Translations under genes and position numbers: made by a program
Notes under the pieces: model-generated
What the model saw: the letters and a program-made list of their open reading frames with translations, nothing else
Told to the model about the DNA's origin: nothing
Database searches by the model: none
Assembly (NCBI GenBank): GCA_943326315.2
Contig: CALPSU020000126.1
Coordinates: 1-7,157, forward strand
Source: Chryseobacterium gleum
Lineage (GTDB): Bacteria; Bacteroidota; Bacteroidia; Flavobacteriales_D; Crocinitomicaceae
Direction of reading: 5' to 3'
DNA: 7,157 bases
Shown: piece by piece, positions 1 to 7,058 of the stretch
Numbering within the stretch: position 1 is the stretch's first letter
Layout: every line of letters begins with the position of its first letter

Positions 1-1
1 C

Positions 2-295
2 TTTAATGTGCCAAAAATTAAAACTCCCCTTTTAATTATGGCGAATGATGAAGACGGCGCCGTTCCGTGGTACCAAGGGATTGAATTGTTCACAGCTATG
101 AAACGATTAGGAAAACCTTGTTGGATGCTAAATTATAACGGTGATAAACACAACTTAATGAAAAATGCAAACAGGATGGATTTAAGCATCAGAATGCGAC
201 AATTTTTTGATCATTATTTACAAGGGGCACCGGCTCCAAAATGGTTAACAGATGGTATTCCGGCTGTTGTGAAAGGAGAAGAAATGAGGTATTGA
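2..295 (+). CDS. S9 family serine peptidase (prolyl oligopeptidase class), C-terminal part
   Basis: This is the last 97 codons of a gene that begins outside the window; the frame is open from base 2 to the TGA at 293-295. The segment is the end of an alpha/beta-hydrolase peptidase domain. A beta strand (KIKTPLLIMA) leads into NDEDGAVPW, where the Asp at 53-55 lies three residues before Val, as the catalytic Asp does in DPP4-like and acylaminoacyl peptidases. The catalytic His follows in YNGDKHNLM (codon 149-151). The nucleophile Ser lies upstream and is not visible. The tail QFFDHYLQGAPAPKWL is, from memory, typical of Bacteroidota S9 peptidases that cleave oligopeptides, usually exported to the periplasm. 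An internal ATG at base 38 or the GTG at 8 should not be taken as the start. The fold assignment is firm; substrate specificity cannot be read from this part. Confidence 0.9.
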   Translation, partial: FNVPKIKTPLLIMANDEDGAVPWYQGIELFTAMKRLGKPCWMLNYNGDKHNLMKNANRMDLSIRMRQFFDHYLQGAPAPKWLTDGIPAVVKGEEMRY

Positions 296-301
296 AAATA
301 A

Positions 302-391
302 AAAAATGATTCTTTAGCTGAAGATTTTATGTTTCAATTAACTGATAATGAATTTACCTACTTGAAGTCGCAAATTGCGACTTCAAGATAG
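302..391 (+). pseudogene. Relic of an ORF6N-domain (KilA-N-related) protein
   Basis: The frame from 302 to the TAG at 389-391 encodes about 29 residues containing DFMFQLTDNEF (323-355) and LKSQIATSR (362-388). I recognise these as the conserved block of ORF6N-domain proteins, where an EDFMFQL..EEF..LKSQIATSSWGG-like stretch lies in the middle of the DNA-binding domain. What comes before it in the family (RGKKVMLDRDLAELYGV and similar) is missing, because a TAA sits in frame at 299-301. What should follow (WGG..LPYAFTEQGVAML) is also absent, cut off by the TAG. There is no ribosome binding site and no sensible start, so I read it as a decayed fragment, not a small gene. ORF6N proteins occur in phages and, often in many copies, in Bacteroidota chromosomes. 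The identification rests on memory of the family, not a search. Confidence 0.6.
361..387. repeat. Perfect 13+1+13 palindrome
   Basis: CTTGAAGTCGCAA (361-373) is followed by a single A and then its exact reverse complement TTGCGACTTCAAG (375-387). As RNA it would form a 12-bp stem with a 3-nt loop. No T run follows on either strand, so it is not a convincing intrinsic terminator, although it lies 65 bases after the peptidase stop. It coincides with the LKSQIATS codons of the ORF6N relic. Confidence 0.85.
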
Positions 392-408
392 ATAAGAAAG
401 TAATTTTA
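375..408 (+). promoter_or_regulatory. Weak candidate promoter for the helicase gene
   Basis: TAATTTTA at 401-408 matches the Bacteroidota -7 consensus TAnnTTTG at all but its last base. A TTG at 375-377 lies 23 bases upstream, within the 17-23 spacing described for Flavobacterium promoters. The TTG is inside the right arm of the palindrome. AT-rich sequence makes chance matches likely, and TAATTTAG at 434-441 is an equally imperfect alternative. Confidence 0.2.
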
Positions 409-458
409 TCGAAAAGTAAACTGAAGCTTTAAATAATTTAGCTATCTTCATATAACAA

Positions 459-2783
459 ATGGAAAAAAACACGACACATAATTTTATTGAACCTACCCAA
501 GAAGTCAATAATCCAGCTGAATTTACGGAGAAGTTTATTAACCAAACAAATCAATCGGTATTTCTTACAGGCAAAGCTGGGACTGGTAAAACCACCTTGC
601 TTCGTAAAATAATAGAATCAACTCATAAACAAGCGATTATAGTTGCGCCTACAGGTATCGCTGCTCTAAATGCTGGAGGTGTTACAATTCATTCTTTTTT
701 TCAATTGCCTTTTGGAGGATTTATTCCAGAATTCAATGTAGCTGCTCAATTTACAGATTCTATGAAATTGGAATCTAAAGATAGCTTGATGCGGCACTTT
801 AATATGAATGCTCAACGCAAGAATTTAATTCGAAGCATGGAGCTTTTAATTATCGATGAAGTAAGTATGCTTCGTGCAGATCTATTAGACGCTATAGATT
901 GGACTTTAAGAAATGTCCGTAAAATAAATAGACCTTTCGGAGGTATTCAAGTACTTTTTATTGGCGATTTATTGCAATTACCCCCGGTTGTTCGACAAGA
1001 AGAATGGAACGTTTTAAGAAATTATTACAGTGGGATGTTCTTTTTTCATTCAAAAGTTATTCAAGAACAACAACCCGTTTACATTGAACTTTCCAAAATA
1101 TACAGACAAAACGACGATGAGTTTATTACTATTTTAAACCATTTACGAAATAACGAAATTACAGAAGAAGATATTTCTGTAATGAATAAATATGTAAAAG
1201 AAGATTTTAATCCTACAGAACATGAAGGATATATTACTTTAACAACACATAATGTAAAAGCTGACGAAATCAACTCTAAAGCTCTTCAAGCATTAACTGA
1301 GAAATCAGTTTCTTTTGAAGCCGAAATTATAGATGAATTTTCAAAACATTTATTCCCAATTGATGCAACACTTGAATTAAAAGTAGGTGCTCAAGTGATG
1401 TTTATTAAAAATGATATTTCCTTTGAGAAAAATTTCTACAATGGGAAAATGGGAAGAATCGAAGCTTTAGGAGAAGATGAAATTCTAGTTCATTTTCCTG
1501 AAGAGAAGAAGACAATTGAAGTTCAAAAATACGAATGGACAAATATCCGTTACGTCTTAGATGAAACATCCGGCGAAATCACCGAAGACATTTTAGGAAC
1601 CTTCGTTCATTATCCATTAAAACTTGCATGGGCAATTACGGTTCACAAGAGCCAAGGCTTAACATTTGATAAAGCCGTTTTAGATGTTTCTCAAGTATTT
1701 GCACCAGGACAAGCATATGTTGCTCTTTCTAGACTACGCTCATTAAAAGGATTAGTTTTAACCAGTCCTATGCGAATGAACGGTTTATCGAATGATAGAA
1801 ATGTTGTGAATTATTCTTCCAACAAAGCAGATGAAAAAATGTTACTTGATTCCCTAAAAAAAGGTCAAAAACAATTTTTATTTGACACTTTATTCGACGC
1901 ATTCGATTGGCATGAATTAACCAGTAAATGGGGAATTCATGAAGCTAGTTATAAATTTGCAACCTCAAAATCCGAAAAAGGAAAAGCTAAAACTTGGGTA
2001 ACTCATCAAGCTCAAGCCATTCAATCGACAATGGATTCTGCTAAAAAATTTCAAAATCAACTTTCTTTTTTATTCAATAAAGAAAATGTAGATATAGAAC
2101 ATATCCATGAACGAGTGCAAGCAGCCTACACTTATTTTTTTAAAATTTTAGACGGCCTAGTTTATTCCACTTTAAAGAAAATAGCAGAACTAGAGCGAAT
2201 GTCTAAAATCAAAGTTTTTTTAGAAGAAGTTCAAGAATTAGATCAGTTACAAGTAGAAGTTGTTCTAAAATTAAAGAAGGCAAGATTGCTTATTGAACTC
2301 GTTTTGAAAGGGCAAGAAATTACAAAAGAAGTAGTCTGGAATGAGGAATTGAAAAACTATAAATTATCTAAAATCGCAATAATTAAACAAGAAAAGCGAC
2401 AAACAAGGTCTTTATTGGATATGGACGATGAAAATGGTGAAGAATTTATCCCAATAGTAATACATAAAAAAAGCACAAAAGAAGTTAAGGAAAAGCGTTC
2501 AACCTTTCACATAACATTAGACTTGGTAAGAGAAGGATTAAAAGTTGAAGAGATTGCAAGAAAAAGACAATTATCCGTAAAAACTATAAATGGTCACTTC
2601 ATAAATTTAATAAAGTCAGAAGAAATCGAGTTAACCGATATTATGAAAAAAGAGCGAATTTCAGAAATTGAAGAATACTTTGAAGATTACCACGAAAACT
2701 CTTTAACACCATTAAAAGAAAAATTAGGAGACAAAGTAAGTTGGGAAGAATTGAAATTATACAAAGCATCCTTAATTATTTAA
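459..2783 (+). CDS. PIF1-like SF1 DNA helicase with C-terminal helix-turn-helix domain
   Basis: A 774-aa ATP-driven helicase of superfamily 1, PIF1/RecD-like, expected to unwind DNA in the cytoplasm during repair or replication. All key motifs are intact: Walker A GKAGTGKTT (residues 38-46), the PIF1-type motif APTGIAALNAGG (63-74), Walker B LLIIDEVSML (129-138), motif III FIGDLLQLPP (167-176), KIYRQ (213-217), and the late motifs WAITVHKSQGLTFD (391-404) and AYVALSRLRSLKGL (419-432). Residues about 470-680 are helical and charged with no domain I can name. Residues about 680-774 resemble an HTH_40-type domain (REGLKVEEIARKRQLSVKTINGH at its core), as found at the C-terminus of some RecQ-like helicases, and probably bind DNA. 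The ATG at 459 is the first after an in-frame TAA at 453-455; there is no Shine-Dalgarno, which is usual for Flavobacteriia. It seems monocistronic, with a hairpin directly after the stop. Confidence 0.93.
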   Translation: MEKNTTHNFIEPTQEVNNPAEFTEKFINQTNQSVFLTGKAGTGKTTLLRKIIESTHKQAIIVAPTGIAALNAGGVTIHSFFQLPFGGFIPEFNVAAQFTDSMKLESKDSLMRHFNMNAQRKNLIRSMELLIIDEVSMLRADLLDAIDWTLRNVRKINRPFGGIQVLFIGDLLQLPPVVRQEEWNVLRNYYSGMFFFHSKVIQEQQPVYIELSKIYRQNDDEFITILNHLRNNEITEEDISVMNKYVKEDFNPTEHEGYITLTTHNVKADEINSKALQALTEKSVSFEAEIIDEFSKHLFPIDATLELKVGAQVMFIKNDISFEKNFYNGKMGRIEALGEDEILVHFPEEKKTIEVQKYEWTNIRYVLDETSGEITEDILGTFVHYPLKLAWAITVHKSQGLTFDKAVLDVSQVFAPGQAYVALSRLRSLKGLVLTSPMRMNGLSNDRNVVNYSSNKADEKMLLDSLKKGQKQFLFDTLFDAFDWHELTSKWGIHEASYKFATSKSEKGKAKTWVTHQAQAIQSTMDSAKKFQNQLSFLFNKENVDIEHIHERVQAAYTYFFKILDGLVYSTLKKIAELERMSKIKVFLEEVQELDQLQVEVVLKLKKARLLIELVLKGQEITKEVVWNEELKNYKLSKIAIIKQEKRQTRSLLDMDDENGEEFIPIVIHKKSTKEVKEKRSTFHITLDLVREGLKVEEIARKRQLSVKTINGHFINLIKSEEIELTDIMKKERISEIEEYFEDYHENSLTPLKEKLGDKVSWEELKLYKASLII

Positions 2784-2785
2784 TA

Positions 2786-2816
2786 TTTCATGCAGCATGC
2801 ATTATACTGCATGAAA
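2786..2816. terminator. Hairpin after the helicase gene, probable terminator
   Basis: TTTCATGCAG (2786-2795) pairs perfectly with CTGCATGAAA (2807-2816) around an 11-nt loop that itself contains GCATGC. The stem starts three bases after the helicase stop codon. The downstream T content is modest (ATTTAT), so termination on the + strand may be weak. Its place between two unrelated genes, with a promoter motif downstream, supports a terminator role. Confidence 0.5.
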
Positions 2817-2849
2817 ATTTATCGAAAATTACTATTGAAAAAATAAATC

Positions 2850-2857
2850 TATATTTG
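2850..2857 (+). promoter_or_regulatory. Candidate Bacteroidota -7 promoter element for the glycosyltransferase pair
   Basis: TATATTTG is an exact match to TAnnTTTG and lies 25 bases before the ATG of the membrane protein gene, which would give a leader of roughly 20 bases. I find no TTTG/TTG at the expected -33 distance; the nearest TTG, at 2835-2837, is only 12 bases away. A weak purine-rich site (AAAGG, 2868-2872) sits 10 bases before the start. Confidence 0.4.
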
Positions 2858-2882
2858 AAAAATAAATAAAGGTTAAAAACGA

Positions 2883-5717
2883 ATGTACAAATCCAAAATG
2901 GCAGCTAAAATTGAACGTGAAATTTCACTTATTGCTTCCTTTGTTGTTTTACTTTCAACCTACCTATTATTTAAAAATACGGACTTAACATTACACGATT
3001 ATTCGAAACTTTACATCAGTGAAGCGACACTTGATAATATTGATGTCTCTGGAAGAGTCGCTTTATTTTTTAAGATAACAGCATTTCTATTGATACTATT
3101 ACCAATTGGTTATTTGAGTCTCTTGAAACTAATATCCGATTTTTCTTTATCAAAAAAATTACTCAACCCTTTATCAATAATTTCATTCATAGGAATCATT
3201 TATATTTTATTAGATTTAATTGGGATAGAATCGAAAATTGGATTAAAATTCTTTAGTGTTTATTTCATATATGCTATAGGTATTTTGGCGTTTACAAAAA
3301 TTAAGGGAAGTAAAATTAACTTAGAATTACACCATCATCCTGTTATTATAACTTTAACAATACTATTATTAACGGCAGTTTTATTACTATTTAATTCAAA
3401 TTCTGCACTTTATAATTCTGGAGTATTTATCTATTTTGCTATAAATTTTGGAATTTCAACTACGATTCAAATAATTAAAAAGAAAAGCGACTTATCCTAT
3501 ACTCAAATTTTTAAAATTTTATCCCCTTTTTGCTTAATTCCTATTTTCCTATTTATTTCAATCGAATCCATATTTTTTTTTAAATTAAAATATGACTTTT
3601 TCATCCCATACAAATGGTTATTTCTCTCATTAATTAGTGTATCAATTCCCTCCTATTTCATTTTCTTTTATAAAAGATCTCGTACAATATCAATCTATCA
3701 ATTACAAGCTAAATACTTTATTCCTTCAGCGATAATTTCATTAATCATATTCATTAGCTATCACCCTTATTTACTGGAACCTACAGAATTATTTGAACTA
3801 GCAAATACAGCAAATGCACAAATGAAACTTTTTGAATTTAAAGAAATTCCATTTGTTGATTATATGTCTTCGCACATGTTTTCAGAACAATTTTATGGAA
3901 TAATTCATGGAGTGATATTTGGATATAATAAGAGTTTAGATTTTATTACATATCAATTTTTCTATTACATTCTTTTTACAATAATTGTTTATTGTTTCTT
4001 ATTGAAATTTATTAAAAATCCATTTCTCGTTTTTTTATTTATTATTATTTTCCCTTTCATTCATATTCTTTTTAATACACACTTATTTTTTGGAATTCTA
4101 ATTCTATTTAGCATTCAAAAATTATTCAAAAATCAAACAATAAAAAACTATCTATTTCTCTTTATTTTAATTTTTTCATTGTTTTTGTGGAGGTTAGATA
4201 CAGGCGCAGCAACGTGTATGGCAACACTATTATTTTTTCCACTTAGTATATATTCAAGTAAAATAAATCTCAATTTTAAGGTAATATTAAAAGCATTTCT
4301 TCTATTTATCCTTTTACTGACAATAATTGTAGGAATAGCAATAATTTTAAAATCTTCAGAATACCTTCTTTCAAATTTTAAAAATGCTTTACATTATGCC
4401 GCAGGAAATCAAGCACATGGATATACTCAGGTTTCTAAAACTTTTCCGCAACAATTTTATTTTTTCCACTTTGTTTTCCCATTGATTTCCGTATTCTCAA
4501 TTCTAAAAATTAGTTATAGCCTAAGAATGAAAACAAATGAAATGACTAAATTTTCAATATTTTCGTTAAATGCGGCCTTGTTTTTATACATTTTATATTT
4601 AGCAAATTTTCAAAGAGGAATAGTTCGACATAGCTTCATGGAATCAAATGACATAATTATTTCTTCAACCTTTTATATTGCAACAACTTTATTTATTATC
4701 TCCTTTTTAAAAGAAAAAGAGAACCTTTCTCGAATTTCAAATCTATTTAATGTATCTCTTGTTTTAATCTTATTTTTAAGTTTTTTCCCTTTAAATTCAG
4801 GAAATTCTAACATCGACAATTATTTTTCTAAATCGCCTTTGCAAAATATTGACAGCTATTTTCAAAAAGAAACTTTCAAGGGGAAAATCATTGAAAACAA
4901 AGAATTCTCAAAAAATAATTATAAAGATATTAAACAGTTTTTAGATAAAAACATTTCTAAAAACCAAACATTTATGGATTTTTCAAATACGCCTATGCTC
5001 TATTTTAATTGCCATAGAAATGTACCTTCCTATTTTTGTCAAAATCTACAAAACACAATCGATGATTATCAACAATTTCAACAAATAAAATCTATTCCTC
5101 TTCACAAAGTTCCAATTGTAGTATATTCAAATTATCCTACAAATTGGTTTGATAGAACGGATAATGTACCGAATTCAATGCGTCAATATTTAATCGCTGA
5201 ATACATTTATAAAAATTATAAACCTTTCGGAATTATAAATAAACATAGTATTTGGACATTAAAAACAAAAAACATAGCTTGGAAAATAACTGAAAAAGAC
5301 ACGTTAGCTGAAAAGCCCCAAACACATCAGTACAAAAAAGCAGCATCTTTAATATACCATCATTTTACTTCCAAAAAAGAAAAGGAAATTGAAAAATTAT
5401 CAATTTTAAGATCTTTAAATTCAACTGACTTTTGTCTGCCTGAAAAGACAAACAATGAAATAGGAGTTTTTATATCCTTTCAGTTTGAAAAAGTAAAACC
5501 TTCACAAGAAATAAAATTTGAAATTGTTGGAGAAAAAGGTGTGATTGGTATTATTTCATTTATTACCTTAGAAAATGAAAATAATTACATGGTTCGTTTG
5601 AGTAATCATTATTTATGGCATATACAAAAACCTAAATTCATCCGAATCTTAAACTTGGAAGATACAAGAATTCTTCGAAAAATTCAACTCTATAAAGACT
5701 TGCGAAATGGACATTAA
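2883..5717 (+). CDS. Large polytopic membrane protein, probable GT-C-type glycosyltransferase
   Basis: A 944-aa protein with about 18 hydrophobic segments in residues 13-636 and a soluble C-terminal part (637-944). I do not recognise a named family. Two features resemble GT-C enzymes, which move sugars from polyprenyl-phosphate donors on the outer face of the inner membrane. First, a membrane segment (278-293) is followed by an acidic loop with E299, E302, E305, then IPFVDYMSSH (322-331), like the catalytic first loop of GT-C proteins. Second, a soluble domain after the last helix contains MDFSNTPMLYFNC (698-710), like the periplasmic tails of that fold. About eight helices precede the putative core, which is an unusual extension, and residues about 855-935 look beta-rich. 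The ATG at 2883 follows an in-frame TAA at 2874; Met6 is an alternative start. It overlaps the downstream GT9 gene by 11 bp, which implies cotranscription and a shared role in envelope glycan synthesis. An O-antigen ligase/polymerase or other envelope membrane protein is a possible alternative. Confidence 0.6.
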   Translation: MYKSKMAAKIEREISLIASFVVLLSTYLLFKNTDLTLHDYSKLYISEATLDNIDVSGRVALFFKITAFLLILLPIGYLSLLKLISDFSLSKKLLNPLSIISFIGIIYILLDLIGIESKIGLKFFSVYFIYAIGILAFTKIKGSKINLELHHHPVIITLTILLLTAVLLLFNSNSALYNSGVFIYFAINFGISTTIQIIKKKSDLSYTQIFKILSPFCLIPIFLFISIESIFFFKLKYDFFIPYKWLFLSLISVSIPSYFIFFYKRSRTISIYQLQAKYFIPSAIISLIIFISYHPYLLEPTELFELANTANAQMKLFEFKEIPFVDYMSSHMFSEQFYGIIHGVIFGYNKSLDFITYQFFYYILFTIIVYCFLLKFIKNPFLVFLFIIIFPFIHILFNTHLFFGILILFSIQKLFKNQTIKNYLFLFILIFSLFLWRLDTGAATCMATLLFFPLSIYSSKINLNFKVILKAFLLFILLLTIIVGIAIILKSSEYLLSNFKNALHYAAGNQAHGYTQVSKTFPQQFYFFHFVFPLISVFSILKISYSLRMKTNEMTKFSIFSLNAALFLYILYLANFQRGIVRHSFMESNDIIISSTFYIATTLFIISFLKEKENLSRISNLFNVSLVLILFLSFFPLNSGNSNIDNYFSKSPLQNIDSYFQKETFKGKIIENKEFSKNNYKDIKQFLDKNISKNQTFMDFSNTPMLYFNCHRNVPSYFCQNLQNTIDDYQQFQQIKSIPLHKVPIVVYSNYPTNWFDRTDNVPNSMRQYLIAEYIYKNYKPFGIINKHSIWTLKTKNIAWKITEKDTLAEKPQTHQYKKAASLIYHHFTSKKEKEIEKLSILRSLNSTDFCLPEKTNNEIGVFISFQFEKVKPSQEIKFEIVGEKGVIGIISFITLENENNYMVRLSNHYLWHIQKPKFIRILNLEDTRILRKIQLYKDLRNGH

Positions 5718-6915
5718 AAAACAAATCATTTTCGATAAGTTTGTTGCAAAACCTATTGCTTACTTGCTGAATTTTCTCGTTCGAATAGTTGGAAAATTAA
5801 CATCTATAAATCATGATTTAAATAGAGAATTTAAAAGTATTGCCATTTGTAAATTCAAAGGAATGGGTAGTATCCTTCAAGCTACTCCTATGATTGATGC
5901 GATTAGAAAAAAATATCCATCCGCACAAATTATCTTTGTGAGTACCACTTCTAATCAAAAAATACTTGAGAAAATTACGGCAATTGATACAATCGTAACG
6001 GTAAATGAATCGAGTTTATCTACTTTTTTCGTAACCAATTTAAAAGCACTTTATAAACTAATCAAAATTAGACCAGATGTTTACATCGATCTCGAAATAT
6101 ATTCCGATTACAGTACCCTATTTACCCTATCAACACTTTCTAAAAATAGAATTGGCTTTTATCTACGTTCTAGTTCTTTCAGAATGGGAATTTATACGCA
6201 TATGATGTTTTTTAACCCAAGAGTTCCTATATCAAACGTATATCTTCAAATTGCTTTGTTACTCGGTTGTGACATTGAAAATTCAGTGCTCCTAAATTTA
6301 AAAGAAAACCTTCCTGAAAATACTAAAAGAGATAGAGAATACATTGTTATAAATCCTAATGCTTCAGATTTAAGATTGGAAAGGAAATGGGGAAAAGAAA
6401 ACTTTATACAATTAATTGAATCTATTCAAAACAATTATCCTGAATTTGATATTCTGTTAGTTGGAAGTAAAATAGAAGAAGAATATACCTCGGAAATCAC
6501 ACGTTCTTTCTCTTCTCCTCGTATTATAAATACAGCAGGAAAAACTACTATTGATGAATTAATTGAAATTATCTCAAATGCTCGATTAATGATTAGTAAT
6601 GATACTGGACCAATGCACATTGCTTTTTGTGCAGACACCCCAATAATTTGTTTATTTGGACCATGCTCTCCAGAACAATATGGAATGAACAAAAATGCGC
6701 ACGTCATTTATAAAAATGCCTATTGTAGCCCTTGTGTTCACGATTTTGAAATACCACCATGTAAAGGAGATAATGTTTGTATGAAACTAATTTCTGCCAA
6801 AGAAGTTTACGAAAAAGTAACTGAATTATTAAATAATACTTTGGAAAATAATTCGCTTAAAAATTCATTCTTATATAAAAATGAAACTACTGTTTTCGGT
6901 CAGGTAAATCGATAA
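5707..6915 (+). CDS. Glycosyltransferase family 9 protein (ADP-heptose:LPS heptosyltransferase-like)
   Basis: A 402-aa GT-B-fold enzyme of the GT9 family, expected to transfer a sugar, classically heptose from ADP-heptose, to a lipid-anchored acceptor on the cytosolic face of the inner membrane. The N-domain carries AICKFKGMGSILQATP (46-61), aligning with the heptosyltransferase VKTSSMGDVLHTLP block. The C-domain carries NPNASDLRLERKWGKENF (216-233) and SNDTGPMHIAFCADTPIICL (297-316), the nucleotide-sugar site with the GPMHIA signature. A cysteine cluster follows (C340, C343, C352, C358, in CSPC, PPC and CM), typical of many GT9 members. The Asp of the GD pair, equivalent to Asp13 of E. coli WaaC, is Ser55 here. 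Residues 1-40 form an N-terminal extension with a hydrophobic stretch (about 17-28) that may help membrane association. The start ATG lies inside the end of the upstream gene, so translational coupling is likely. The family is firm; the sugar is not known. Confidence 0.9.
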   Translation: MDIKKQIIFDKFVAKPIAYLLNFLVRIVGKLTSINHDLNREFKSIAICKFKGMGSILQATPMIDAIRKKYPSAQIIFVSTTSNQKILEKITAIDTIVTVNESSLSTFFVTNLKALYKLIKIRPDVYIDLEIYSDYSTLFTLSTLSKNRIGFYLRSSSFRMGIYTHMMFFNPRVPISNVYLQIALLLGCDIENSVLLNLKENLPENTKRDREYIVINPNASDLRLERKWGKENFIQLIESIQNNYPEFDILLVGSKIEEEYTSEITRSFSSPRIINTAGKTTIDELIEIISNARLMISNDTGPMHIAFCADTPIICLFGPCSPEQYGMNKNAHVIYKNAYCSPCVHDFEIPPCKGDNVCMKLISAKEVYEKVTELLNNTLENNSLKNSFLYKNETTVFGQVNR

Positions 6916-6916
6916 A

Positions 6917-7024
6917 ATGAATCGGAGAGAAATTATTTTACCAAATGCAAAAATTATAATGACAGAAGGAAAAATACTAGTGATGATAAGGCAATACGAG
7001 AAAATCCATTTTTATTTCGCTTAA
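6917..7024 (+). CDS. Doubtful 35-codon ORF directly after the GT9 gene
   Basis: An ATG lies one base after the GT9 stop (TAA at 6913-6915, ATG at 6917) and opens a frame of 35 codons beginning MNRREIILPNAK and ending at TAA 7022-7024. The stop-start spacing would suit translational coupling, and a GGAGAG follows the start rather than precedes it. I recognise no family, and there is no signal peptide or membrane segment. It could be a small protein, a gene relic or chance open sequence; at this AT content 35 codons is not strong evidence. Confidence 0.2.
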   Translation: MNRREIILPNAKIIMTEGKILVMIRQYEKIHFYFA

Positions 7025-7029
7025 ATTGT

Positions 7030-7037
7030 TATTTTTG
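7030..7037 (+). promoter_or_regulatory. Candidate -7 promoter element for the LysE-type gene
   Basis: TATTTTTG is an exact TAnnTTTG match 21 bases before the likely TTG start, implying a very short leader. No TTG/TTTG is found at -33 spacing, so support is partial. It suggests that the transporter has its own promoter and is not simply the third gene of the glycosyltransferase unit. Confidence 0.35.
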
Positions 7038-7058
7038 TAAAAATCAAAAAATATAAAT

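Noticed and set aside
361..387. Intrinsic terminator for the upstream peptidase gene
   Set aside because: The stem is strong but no T run follows on either strand, and the sequence is explained by ORF6N codons; I list it as a palindrome instead.
329..391. Small expressed peptide starting at ATG 329
   Set aside because: There is no ribosome binding signal, and the similarity to ORF6N begins upstream of that ATG, so it is a fragment rather than a gene.
1079..1273. 64-codon open frame on the - strand
   Set aside because: It lies wholly inside the helicase gene, antisense to its conserved region, and its peptide is an unremarkable Ser/Phe-rich sequence as expected from AT-rich antisense.
6435..6707. 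90-codon open frame on the - strand
   Set aside because: It is antisense to the nucleotide-sugar binding domain of the GT9 gene and shows no family features of its own.
6659..6783. Cysteine cluster in the GT9 protein as a novel metal site
   Set aside because: CxxC...PPC...C near the C-terminus is, from memory, common among GT9 family members and so is not specific to this protein.
459..6915. A defence or mobile system combining the helicase with the membrane protein
   Set aside because: A hairpin and a separate promoter motif divide them, the helicase is a common chromosomal type, and the downstream pair are glycosyltransferases. Nothing links them functionally.
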